Source: Trichocoleus sp. FACHB-40
GTDB lineage: Bacteria; Cyanobacteriota; Cyanobacteriia; Cyanobacteriales; FACHB-T130
Assembly: GCF_014695915.1 (NCBI RefSeq)
Contig: NZ_JACJPF010000060.1
Span: forward strand, 1-64,000
Direction of reading: 5' to 3'
DNA length: 64,000 nucleotides
Below are positions 35,597 through 43,958 of this stretch, piece by piece (within the stretch, counting starts at the first letter, position 1; each line of letters starts with the position of its first letter). The translations under genes and the position numbers were made by a program. The notes beneath the pieces are model-generated. The model worked only from the letters and a program-made list of their open reading frames with translations. It searched no databases and was not told the origin of the DNA.

Positions 35597-35956
35597 ATGG
35601 TATTTAACCCCGATTTGCTTAATGGCGAACCTGAAGATACACAAGTCAATCAGTTGCTGAAATATATTCAGCACCAACCTCCTGAAGTTTTAGCGCGGGT
35701 TGCTAAATCCGTCACTCCTGAAATTAAGCAAATTATCTCCCAGAATGTTCAAGGGCTGGTGGGAATGCTACCTTCAGAAAATTTTCAGGTACAAATTACC
35801 ACTGACAGAGAAAATTTAGCAGGTTTATTGGCATCAGCAATGATGACTGGATATTTCTTGCGCCAGATAGAACAACGCATGGAGTTAGAGGAAACTTTGA
35901 CTGGATCTTCTACCTTGCCTAAGAAATCTTCCGGCAGCGAAAAATCCACTGATTAA
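35597..35956 (+). CDS. DUF760 domain protein
   Basis: 119 aa. The body, NQLLKYIQHQPPEVLARVAKS, then VTPEIKQIISQNVQGLVGML and LASAMMTGYFLRQIEQRMEL, is the DUF760 pattern shared by cyanobacteria and plastids. A Ser/Lys-rich tail follows. Function unknown in cyanobacteria; plant relatives are chloroplast proteins. Confidence 0.8.
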   Translation: MVFNPDLLNGEPEDTQVNQLLKYIQHQPPEVLARVAKSVTPEIKQIISQNVQGLVGMLPSENFQVQITTDRENLAGLLASAMMTGYFLRQIEQRMELEETLTGSSTLPKKSSGSEKSTD

Positions 35957-36727
35957 ACCCAATCAATTAGCGATAGTAAGCGAATAGCTGCTTTTAGCAG
36001 CATGTAGCAGCGATCGCGCTTCTATCTAAATTAAGGGTGCTGTTTTTTTTGAGGTGCTAACAAACAGCTAGCGCCAGGGTTTTTTTCTAGGCTAAAGCCA
36101 TCACCCTATTGTGGACGTAGGCCGCTTGCTATTCCAATTCAGCCCCCAGCAGCAAAGGCACTCAAAATCAACACAGAGAGTAAAATCCCAGGAGAGAGCA
36201 TCAACACTAACGTTAACAGTTCATTCGGGGTCATCTTCTAACACACTACCAACGCTAATTTATCTGATTGCTATCCTAGCACGGCAGAAATTTTAGGGAG
36301 AGTAAACCCGATGAAGAATAATGTCAAATATTAAGGATAAAGCTGGTTTGCTGATGAAAAGCCTTGTCCAATTTTGCAGGTAAATAGAAATTATATACAT
36401 TTAATATTCAATAATTTAAAAATTTTTTATTTTATTTTAATTTCGGTATTTCTAATAGTTAATACCGGAAAATCCCAATGCTTATAAAAACGGCGAATAA
36501 AATTCGTCTGGTAGATTTGCACGCATCAGGATGCTCCCACCGGGATTTTGTGCTACGCGCGATCGCTTGCTGGATATTCCTACCCGATGTCTATGCTTGT
36601 TAAGTAATTGCACCTATATCACTAGGCATAACTTGGACTGGATGTAAATATTTTATCTATAAGAATTTGCAATTCTTAAAACTTATTGTTAAATTGCAGA
36701 GAATATTATAAAAAGTCGCAGCCAGCC
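35957..36727. other. Spacer without supported genes
   Basis: 771 nt. Contains a T-rich run after GGGTGCTGTTTTTTTT (about 36038-36052) and another after CCAGGGTTTTTTTC, either of which could end the DUF760 transcript. A 61-codon open frame at 36111-36296 is Ser/Thr-rich with no ribosome-binding site and is not credible. No tRNA. Confidence 0.5.
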
Positions 36728-37105
36728 ATGACTAACTTTTTCGGAATTATTCCCTCACCGCCACCAATCGCCGCCCAGTCTCGCGTGTTTGATCTCAAAG
36801 CGCGACTGGACTGGGGCGAACCAGCGCTAACAATTATTGATGTAAGCGATCGCAGCTTTTTCAACATCAGCCATATCATGGGAGCTATCCCCATACCGAT
36901 GAACGAATTAGTAAACCGCGCCTTATCTAGTTTAGAACTACATCGCGATATTTATGTATACGGCGAAACCGACGATGAAACAGCCGCAGCAGCTACACAA
37001 CTGCGTGCGGCTGGGTTTGAAAATGTGTCTGAACTTAGAGGCGGTGTAGCGGCGTGGAAGGCGGTTGGCTATCCAGTAGAAAGAAATCTATCTATAGATG
37101 TTTAA
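36728..37105 (+). CDS. Rhodanese-fold protein lacking the catalytic Cys
   Basis: 125 aa from ATG 36728 (MTNFFGIIP). Rhodanese features: LTIIDVSDRSFFNISHIMGA (CH2A and Asp/His), then IPMNELVNRA, and the end ELRGGVAAWKAVGYPVE. The active-site loop, where rhodaneses have Cys after VYC, here reads YVYGETDDETAAA: no Cys. It is therefore probably not a sulfurtransferase and more likely a binding or regulatory module. Such inactive rhodaneses are known in cyanobacteria. Confidence 0.85.
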   Translation: MTNFFGIIPSPPPIAAQSRVFDLKARLDWGEPALTIIDVSDRSFFNISHIMGAIPIPMNELVNRALSSLELHRDIYVYGETDDETAAAATQLRAAGFENVSELRGGVAAWKAVGYPVERNLSIDV

Positions 37106-37132
37106 GCTTGACTAGAAAAGAACACTGCTATA

Positions 37133-37753
37133 TCAGTGTTCAAAAATATCTTTATATTGCAGTAAATCTAGAGCTACTATAGTGGGCAAACACTTAAAGC
37201 ACTCTTGGGCAATTTCCCAACGTTCTTCTCGTTGCAGCATAACAATAAGTTTCTGGCGCACGCTCACTAGGTAACGGACATCATTCGCAGCATAGCGCAG
37301 TTGATCCTCAGAAAGATTCTCTGCATTACCCCAGTCGGAACTTTGAGAACTTTTATCAAGTTCCACCTTTTCTAATTCTTGCACCAATTCCTTAAGACCG
37401 TGGCGAGGGGAATAGGTTCTAGCAAGTTTGCTGGCGATTTTTGTGCAGAAGATAGGCTGAACGTGGATGCCGAGATGATAACGCAGCTGGGCGACATCGA
37501 AACGAGCAAAGTGGAAGATTTTCAGGACGCTTTGGGCTTCCATTAGCTTTTTTAAATTGGGTGCGTCTGTTTGTCCTTTGGCAATTTGCACCACTGTTAC
37601 TCTATCTTTATCGCACAGTTGCACCAGGCACAAGCGATCGCGCTGCGGTAACAATCCCATTGTTTCCGTATCCACAGCGATCGCTTCCTGTTGCAGATAC
37701 TCAGAAAGTATATTGTCGGGAAGGTCGCGATCGCAAACCTGAAAATCTTCCAA
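37133..37753 (-). CDS. Ribonuclease D-type 3'-5' exonuclease
   Basis: 206 aa. DEDD exonuclease core: IAVDTETMGLLPQRDRLCLVQL (Exo I Asp/Glu), KIFHFARFDVAQLRYHLG (Exo II) and QLRYAANDVRYLVSVRQKL (Exo III Tyr/Asp). There is no HRDC domain, which is why it is about half the length of E. coli RNase D; this short form is common in cyanobacteria. It trims RNA 3' ends. Confidence 0.92.
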   Translation of the reverse strand: MEDFQVCDRDLPDNILSEYLQQEAIAVDTETMGLLPQRDRLCLVQLCDKDRVTVVQIAKGQTDAPNLKKLMEAQSVLKIFHFARFDVAQLRYHLGIHVQPIFCTKIASKLARTYSPRHGLKELVQELEKVELDKSSQSSDWGNAENLSEDQLRYAANDVRYLVSVRQKLIVMLQREERWEIAQECFKCLPTIVALDLLQYKDIFEH

Positions 37754-37797
37754 TTTCCTCTCCTTACACCATTACTGAATTAACCCAGCCAACTCCA

Positions 37798-38319
37798 TTA
37801 CCCGCGTTTGATAAAAATCTGCGTCAAGTAATACTCGCCCTTAGCATTCTGGACAACACCAATCCCAGTTAAATTAAAATCACCTTGAATATTTTTCAGA
37901 TGACCGGGACTTTTTATCCAACCCTGAACCGCTTGGGTAGCCGGATCGCTGTAGCCTTGATTGTACGCCACATTCTCCGCCGCACTGCGATAGTTTATCG
38001 ACGTGCCAATTTCCTTGACTCGCCCTTCAAAACCATCGTGACTAAAAGCAACTGTACCATTTGCCATTGCTTGACTGTGCGCCTTCGCCTCTTTGCTGAT
38101 TTCAGCATTCAGAGTTAAGGGGGGCAAATTCTGGGACTTGCGATACTGATTTATCTGTTCGTGAACAGACTGTTCCAAGGTTGTGTAGGAACCAGAATTT
38201 GAGGTTGGTTGAGTCGCAGGCGTACTGGGCGGCGGCTGATTATTTAAGATAGAATCGCAGCCACTCAGCCCAGCAGCCAGAAAAAGCATTCCCAAGGCTA
38301 TCCGTGCGGATAATGGCAT
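37798..38319 (-). CDS. CAP/SCP (CAP superfamily) lipoprotein
   Basis: 173 aa. Lipobox LSGCDS after a hydrophobic LGMLFLAAG, so lipid anchored. After a Pro/Thr/Ser linker, residues about 50-170 are a CAP domain: VHEQINQYRKSQNLPPLTL, then AKAHSQAMANGTVAFSHDGF and SAAENVAYNQG (His/Glu cluster), then GWIKSPGHLKNIQG and YYLTQIFIK. Bacterial CAP proteins are secreted and often bind lipids or the cell wall. Its ATG overlaps the trpB stop (TAATG), so it is coupled to trpB although the functions appear unrelated. Confidence 0.9.
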   Translation of the reverse strand: MPLSARIALGMLFLAAGLSGCDSILNNQPPPSTPATQPTSNSGSYTTLEQSVHEQINQYRKSQNLPPLTLNAEISKEAKAHSQAMANGTVAFSHDGFEGRVKEIGTSINYRSAAENVAYNQGYSDPATQAVQGWIKSPGHLKNIQGDFNLTGIGVVQNAKGEYYLTQIFIKRG

Positions 38320-39587
38320 TACTTTTCTAACGATTCCGTGTCTTTGAGCAACTTCGCGACTGTTTGCACATCCTTGTCACCGCGTCCAGAACAGTTGATG
38401 ATAATGCGGGGATTCCCACTTAGTTCAGGGCAAAGAGTATCGAGGTATGCGATCGCGTGCGACGTTTCCAGCGCCGGAATAATCCCCTCCAACTGAGACA
38501 TTCGCTTAAACGCCTCCAGCGCCTCAGCATCAGTCACGCTATAATATTCTGCCCGACCTGCATCCTTGAGATAACTATGCTCCGGGCCAACACCAGGATA
38601 ATCTAGCCCAGCGCTAATCGAATGCGCCTCCACAACCTGACCATCCTCATCTTGCAGCAAATAGCTCATCGCGCCGTGCAATACACCAACTCGACCTTTT
38701 GTCAAGGTTGCTGCGTGTTTTTCTGTATTCACACCCTCACCAGCAGCCTCCACACCAATCAGCCGCACGCTAGGCTCATTCACAAACTCGTGAAATAGTC
38801 CCATTGCATTTGAGCCGCCGCCGACACAAGCTAGGAGAATATCCGGCAACCCGCCCCATTTTTCCATCGCTTGAGCGCGAGTTTCCTGACCAATGACCCT
38901 ATGGAAATCCCGCACCATCATCGGGTAAGGATGCGGCCCCGCCACCGAACCCAAGATGTAATGAGTAGTTTCTACATTCGTCACCCAGTCCCGAATTGCT
39001 TCCGAAGTGGCATCTTTGAGCGTTCCCGTCCCCGCTGCCACTGGGCGAACTTCCGCCCCCATCAGCCGCATCCGAAACACGTTCAGGGCTTGCCGTTCCA
39101 TATCGTGAACGCCCATGTAGATGACGCAATCTAGTCCAAACCGGGCGCAAACCGTAGCTGTAGCCACGCCGTGCTGACCAGCACCCGTTTCGGCAATAAT
39201 GCGTTGCTTGCCCATGCGCTTCGCCAACAATGCCTGAGCCAAAGCATTGTTAATTTTATGAGCGCCCGTGTGGTTCAAATCTTCTCGCTTCAGATAGATT
39301 TGCGGCCCCGTGCCGTCTGGCTTAGCATAATGAGAAGTCAGGCGCTCGGCAAAGTAAAGAGGGCTTGGTCGTCCCACATAGTCTCGCAACAGTTCTGTGA
39401 GTTCCTGTTGGAAAGCTGGATCTTTGCGATATTCCTCAAAAGCAGCTTCTAGCTCCAAGAGCGCAGGCATCAGTGTTTCCGGCACGTACTTGCCGCCAAA
39501 ACGTCCAAATCTTCCTAGCGCATCGGGTTGTTGTGCAGAGGCGTTGGCACTTTCTTGAGAATTAGGAGAAATGGGAGTACGTGTCAC
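38319..39587 (-). CDS. trpB: Tryptophan synthase beta chain
   Basis: 422 aa. Joins indole and serine to make tryptophan with PLP. N-terminal [24 protein letters not shown]-Lys region [27 protein letters not shown], phosphate-binding [15 protein letters not shown] and the C-terminal [13 protein letters not shown] are canonical. The first ~25 residues are a low-complexity extension. trpA is not beside it, which is usual in cyanobacteria. Confidence 0.97.
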   Translation of the reverse strand: MTRTPISPNSQESANASAQQPDALGRFGRFGGKYVPETLMPALLELEAAFEEYRKDPAFQQELTELLRDYVGRPSPLYFAERLTSHYAKPDGTGPQIYLKREDLNHTGAHKINNALAQALLAKRMGKQRIIAETGAGQHGVATATVCARFGLDCVIYMGVHDMERQALNVFRMRLMGAEVRPVAAGTGTLKDATSEAIRDWVTNVETTHYILGSVAGPHPYPMMVRDFHRVIGQETRAQAMEKWGGLPDILLACVGGGSNAMGLFHEFVNEPSVRLIGVEAAGEGVNTEKHAATLTKGRVGVLHGAMSYLLQDEDGQVVEAHSISAGLDYPGVGPEHSYLKDAGRAEYYSVTDAEALEAFKRMSQLEGIIPALETSHAIAYLDTLCPELSGNPRIIINCSGRGDKDVQTVAKLLKDTESLEK

Positions 39588-39752
39588 AGTTATTAAAGGG
39601 AATCACAGCATAAACTTCATTATAGTTGTAGGGTGGGCAAAAAAAGGCTCTGATGCAAAAGGTAAAAGGTAAAAAATAATTCTCGATTTTTCCCTTTTTC
39701 CTTCTCAACCCCCACTGTACTTAATGGTTAAAGAACCTCATTCCTAACTGCG

Positions 39753-40121
39753 ATGTCCTCTTCTAACCGCAAATCCTCCGATTCCCAAACATCTGCTCAA
39801 AAGCGCGTTGTCTACTCGGAATTTGGCAACGGCGATAATTCTGCCGCTTTTGAAAGACCAATTGCCGAATTACCGTCAAATCAGCAAAATCTGAAAGTTC
39901 AGGCTTCTCGTAAAGGGCGCAAGGGAAAAACTGTGACGGTGATTAGTGGCTTTCAGGTGAAACCTGAAACTCTAGAAGCTCTCCTGAAGCAGCTAAAAAC
40001 TCAGTGCGGCACTGGTGGCACTGTTAAAGATAATACTCTGGAAATTCAGGGCGATCATACGCAGAAACTCGTTGAAATTCTTACTAAATTAGGCTATAAA
40101 GCCAAAATTAGTGGCGGCTGA
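39753..40121 (+). CDS. SUI1/eIF1-like (YciH) translation factor
   Basis: 122 aa. After a disordered Ser-rich start, residues 45-120 are a SUI1 domain: KVQASRKGRKGKTVTVISGF, LLKQLKTQCGTGGTVKDNTL, EIQGDHTQKLVEILTKLGY. Homologues of eIF1 may influence start-codon choice or the stress response. It diverges from trpB. Confidence 0.92.
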   Translation: MSSSNRKSSDSQTSAQKRVVYSEFGNGDNSAAFERPIAELPSNQQNLKVQASRKGRKGKTVTVISGFQVKPETLEALLKQLKTQCGTGGTVKDNTLEIQGDHTQKLVEILTKLGYKAKISGG

Positions 40122-40399
40122 TTTACTTAATTATATCAATTCAGGTGGCGGATAGAGGTTAGTAGCGATCGCTGCTAACCTCTATCCGTATACCAATTTT
40201 TTGCGTTTATTAAAAAATATTAAAATAATTCTAATTATTTAGGTATTTCATGGTAACTTTGCGAGTAAAACAGCATTGAATCTGCTTAAAATCGGTATTT
40301 TCTCTGTTTCAATTTTCCATCGCATCAGTATAAATATCTAATTAGGGAATTTACCTGTTCCTGCTAATTAAAAAAGGTATTTTTTGTATTTTAATAACC

Positions 40400-43300
40400 A
40401 TGAATGTTCCAGAGAATGCGGAACTGCTACAATTGCTGGCGGAACACACCCCAGCAGCGATCGCGATATTCGACCGCGATATGCGTTACCTGATAACCAG
40501 TCGTCGCTGGCTAACAGATTATGGCTTAACTAACCAAGATATCATCGGTCGCTCTCATTACGAAGTCTTTCCCGAAATTCCCGATCGTTGGAAGCAGATC
40601 CACCAGCGCAGTTTGGCAGGAGAAGTCCAAAAGTGCGAAGCAGATCCCTTTCCCCGTGCTGATGGAACAATTGGCTGGGTGAATTGGGAACTGCATCCTT
40701 GGCGGCAATCTTCGGGTGAAATCGGTGGCATTTTGATGATGACACAGGTAATTACTGAAAGTCCTGCTGTTAAAACGGTTAATAATAGCACAGAAGCAGC
40801 GCTAAAACAGGCAAAGGAAGCGTTAGAAATTATTGTTAAGGAGCGTAGTGCTGAACTCAACAATGCTATTGATCAATTGCAAGTTGAAATTGCCCAACGG
40901 GCGCGGGTAGAGGAAGCACTAAAAGAGAGCGAACAGCGACTACAGGCAATTTTGGATAACTCCCCAGCCTTAATCTACCTGAAAGATACGCAAGGACGAT
41001 ACTTTTTGGTCAACCGCCAATGCGAAGCTGTGTTCCACATCAACAAAGAAGAGTTAGAAGGTAAAACTGATTACGATATTTTTCCCAAGGAAACAGCAGA
41101 CACATTTCGATATAACGACCAAAAAGTGCTAGCAGCCAAAACTCCAATGGAGTTGGAGGAAGTTGTGCAAGATGACAAACTTCACACTTACCTGGCGCTG
41201 AAGTTTCCCCTCTGTGACGAGAACGGTGTTCCCTACGCTCTGTGCGGCATTTCCACCGATATAACAGAACGCAAAGCTGTTGAGGAAGAATTAATCAAAG
41301 AAAGGAACTTCAGCCGCACCCTGATGGAAGCGTGTCCGGCTTTTTTTGTTACCCTAAGCGCAGATGGAAAGGTTCAGATGATGAACCCAGCGATGCTAGA
41401 CGCATTGGGCTACACCTTAGAGGAGGTAGTGGGTAAAGATTACTTGCCGATGTTCGTCCCCGAAGCTGAGCAGGCGGGAGTTTTAGAGACTTTAGAGTGT
41501 CTCCTAAACTTTCGTGGATCAAACGTACATACCAACGAGGTACTAACCAAGACGGGTGAAAAGCGCTTGGTAGAGTGGCATGGTACGTTGGTGTTTAAAG
41601 AGACAGGCGAGGATATCTCTCCCACAGTTGACTTTTTTATGGCGGTAGGGATTGACATTAGCGATCGCCAACAAGCTCTTGATGCACTTCGAGAAAGCGA
41701 GGAGCAATTTCGATTCACCTTTGAGCAAGCAGCTGTTGGCATCTGCCATATTTCTTTAGATGGACATTGGCTGTTTGTCAATCAAAAAGTTTGCCATCTG
41801 CTGGGTTACAGCCAGGAAGAACTAAAGGCGCTCACCTTTAAAGATGTCACTCACCCGGATGACCTTAATAGCGATTTGGAGAACATTCGCCAGCTGCTGG
41901 CTGGGGAGATTCAAAGTTACTCGATCCAGAAGCGTTACATCCGCCAAGATGGTTCCCTTGTCTGGGCGCAGCTAACTCCGATGCTGGTGCGCGAGGAGTC
42001 TGGCAAACCCAAATATTTTATTACCGTTATTCAAGACATTAGCTCGCGCATTGCCCTAGAAAAAGAATTAGCCCTACGCCAAGCTCGCTTTGATGCCTTT
42101 TTCAGCGGTGCAACGGCTGGATTAGCTATAGTAGATGACCAGCTGCGGTTTGTGCAGATAAACGAAATGCTGGCAGAAATTAATGGAATACCAGCAACAG
42201 ACCATATCGGGAAGACTTTCTCAGACATCCTCCCCGAACTGGCACCAATTTTAGAAGCTACCTATAGGCAGGTTTTGACCACTGGCAAACCAATTCTTAA
42301 CCTGGAAATCAGCGGTGAAACCTCACAACAACCAGGCGTAGAGCGATATTGCATGTGTTCTTATTTCCCCTTACCTGGGCAAGATGGCACGCTTATAGGT
42401 GTTGGTGCAGTGATCTTAGAAATTAGCGATCGCAAACGCGCAGAGGAAGCATTGCAAAAGAGCGAATCTAGAAATCGCGCCTTGATCCAAGCGCTTCCAG
42501 ATTTGTTATTTCGCATGAGCTTTGATGGTACGTATCTCGACTTCCACGCGCCGACAGAAGATTCGCTCTTAATGCCTCCCAGCTTATTTATGGGCAAAAA
42601 GATACATGAGGTGATGCCCCCAGAGGTAGCTGAGTTTACGATGCAAAATCTTTTAAAAGCGATCGCTACTGGCGAAGCTCAAGTTTATGAGTATCAGATG
42701 CAGGGGATGGACGGCAAAATGCGCGATTACGAAGCTCGGTATGCCGTCAGTGGGGAAACTGAAGTCCTGGTAATTGTGCGCGACATTACCGACAAAAAAG
42801 CCGTCGAACAAGCCTTAAAAGCATCGGAAGCGCAATTGCGAGAACAGGCGCAACAGTTAGAAAAAACTTTGCGAGAATTGCAGAAAACCCAATTCCAGCT
42901 GATTCAATCAGAAAAAATGTCTTCTCTCGGTCAGCTAGTAGCAGGTGTAGCTCACGAAATTAACAACCCGGTAAGCTTCATCTATGGCAACATCACTCCC
43001 GCCACTGAATACGCGGAAGATTTGCTGCGTCTGCTGCAACTTTATCAAGAACAATATCCCAATCCCACCCCAGAAATCACAGAAGAAATACAAGCTATCG
43101 ACTTGGATTTTCTCAAAGGAGACTTTCCCAAAGTTCTCTCTTCAATGAAAATGGGAGCTACGCGCATCTGCGACATCGTTCTGTCATTACGAACTTTCTC
43201 CCGCCTCGACGAAGCCGAAATGAAAGAGGTAGATATCCACGAAGGTATCGAAAGTACGCTGATGATTCTGGAAAATCGCCTGCGAGTTCAACCAAATCGT

Positions 43301-43771
43301 CCCGAAATCCAAGTAATCAAAACTTATGGTAATCTGCCCAAAGTTGACTGCTACGCCGGACAACTCAATCAGGTATTTATGAATATTATTAGTAATGCTA
43401 TTGATGCCTTGGAAATGGGAATTAGGGACTGGGGACTAGGGACTGGGGAAAGAGGTATAGACCAGGAAGAAAAAGCCTTCTCCTCCTTGTCCTCAGTTCC
43501 TACGATTCGGATTTGCACTGAAGTGCGAGGTAGCAATCATGTATCGATTCGGATTGCAGACAATGGTTCGGGAATAAACGAAGAAGTACGACGACGAATT
43601 TTTGATCCCTTCTATACCACAAAACCTGTTGGCAAAGGCACTGGTCTAGGATTGTCGATTAGTTACCAAATAGTAGTCGAGAAACATTCTGGATCTTTGC
43701 GCTGTTTTTCTCAGATGGGGAAAGGTACGGAATTTGTTATTAAAATTCCCATCCATCAGCTTGAGTGTTAG
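40400..43771 (+). CDS. Six-PAS cytosolic sensor histidine kinase
   Basis: 1123 aa, no membrane helices. PAS domains at about 6-120, 178-295, 308-435, 440-560, 568-690 and 695-805, several ending in the PAC phrase DIS/TDR/K (GISTDITERKAVEEELI, AVGIDISDRQQA, VIQDISSRIALE, ILEISDRKRAEEA, IVRDITDKKAVEQ). A coiled coil leads to a HisKA variant with LVAGVAHEINNPVSFIYGN (phospho-His), N box FMNIISNAIDALE, G1 IADNGSGI and G2 GTGLGLS. An in-frame tandem repeat interrupts the HATPase domain after the N box. No receiver domain or cognate regulator is adjacent. Confidence 0.92.
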   Translation: MNVPENAELLQLLAEHTPAAIAIFDRDMRYLITSRRWLTDYGLTNQDIIGRSHYEVFPEIPDRWKQIHQRSLAGEVQKCEADPFPRADGTIGWVNWELHPWRQSSGEIGGILMMTQVITESPAVKTVNNSTEAALKQAKEALEIIVKERSAELNNAIDQLQVEIAQRARVEEALKESEQRLQAILDNSPALIYLKDTQGRYFLVNRQCEAVFHINKEELEGKTDYDIFPKETADTFRYNDQKVLAAKTPMELEEVVQDDKLHTYLALKFPLCDENGVPYALCGISTDITERKAVEEELIKERNFSRTLMEACPAFFVTLSADGKVQMMNPAMLDALGYTLEEVVGKDYLPMFVPEAEQAGVLETLECLLNFRGSNVHTNEVLTKTGEKRLVEWHGTLVFKETGEDISPTVDFFMAVGIDISDRQQALDALRESEEQFRFTFEQAAVGICHISLDGHWLFVNQKVCHLLGYSQEELKALTFKDVTHPDDLNSDLENIRQLLAGEIQSYSIQKRYIRQDGSLVWAQLTPMLVREESGKPKYFITVIQDISSRIALEKELALRQARFDAFFSGATAGLAIVDDQLRFVQINEMLAEINGIPATDHIGKTFSDILPELAPILEATYRQVLTTGKPILNLEISGETSQQPGVERYCMCSYFPLPGQDGTLIGVGAVILEISDRKRAEEALQKSESRNRALIQALPDLLFRMSFDGTYLDFHAPTEDSLLMPPSLFMGKKIHEVMPPEVAEFTMQNLLKAIATGEAQVYEYQMQGMDGKMRDYEARYAVSGETEVLVIVRDITDKKAVEQALKASEAQLREQAQQLEKTLRELQKTQFQLIQSEKMSSLGQLVAGVAHEINNPVSFIYGNITPATEYAEDLLRLLQLYQEQYPNPTPEITEEIQAIDLDFLKGDFPKVLSSMKMGATRICDIVLSLRTFSRLDEAEMKEVDIHEGIESTLMILENRLRVQPNRPEIQVIKTYGNLPKVDCYAGQLNQVFMNIISNAIDALEMGIRDWGLGTGERGIDQEEKAFSSLSSVPTIRICTEVRGSNHVSIRIADNGSGINEEVRRRIFDPFYTTKPVGKGTGLGLSISYQIVVEKHSGSLRCFSQMGKGTEFVIKIPIHQLEC
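43418..43450. repeat. STRR-type repeat inside a second kinase ATP-binding domain
   Basis: GGGACTGGGGACTAGGGACT then GGGG, read in frame as MGIRDWGLGTG right after the N box of the six-PAS kinase. Confidence 0.8.
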
Positions 43772-43820
43772 TTATAAAGCAATACAGTTCACTTAGAAGC
43801 TCAAAATCTCAAACCTGCAA

Positions 43821-43873
43821 TTTGTTAGGTGAGGTGACTCAAACGCCACGCCACAAGGCACTCACCCAACAAA
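43821..43873. terminator. Hairpin between convergent kinase genes
   Basis: TTTGTTAGGTGAG (43821-43833) pairs with CTCACCCAACAAA (43861-43873) with one G-U step. It lies between the two facing kinase genes and is likely a bidirectional terminator or a repeat. Confidence 0.5.
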
Positions 43874-43958
43874 TGCGTCTGATTGTTAGGTTTGAAGACT
43901 GAAATCCAATGTTTTATGGAAATATCTTTAGGGACTCTATAACCCATAATTTACCTCT

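Noticed and set aside
36200-36240. GTTCATTCGGGG resembling a tRNA T-loop
   Set aside because: No matching acceptor or anticodon stem could be built around it.
36111-36296. 61-codon forward frame in the spacer before the rhodanese-fold gene
   Set aside because: Low-complexity Ser/Thr composition and no ribosome-binding site.
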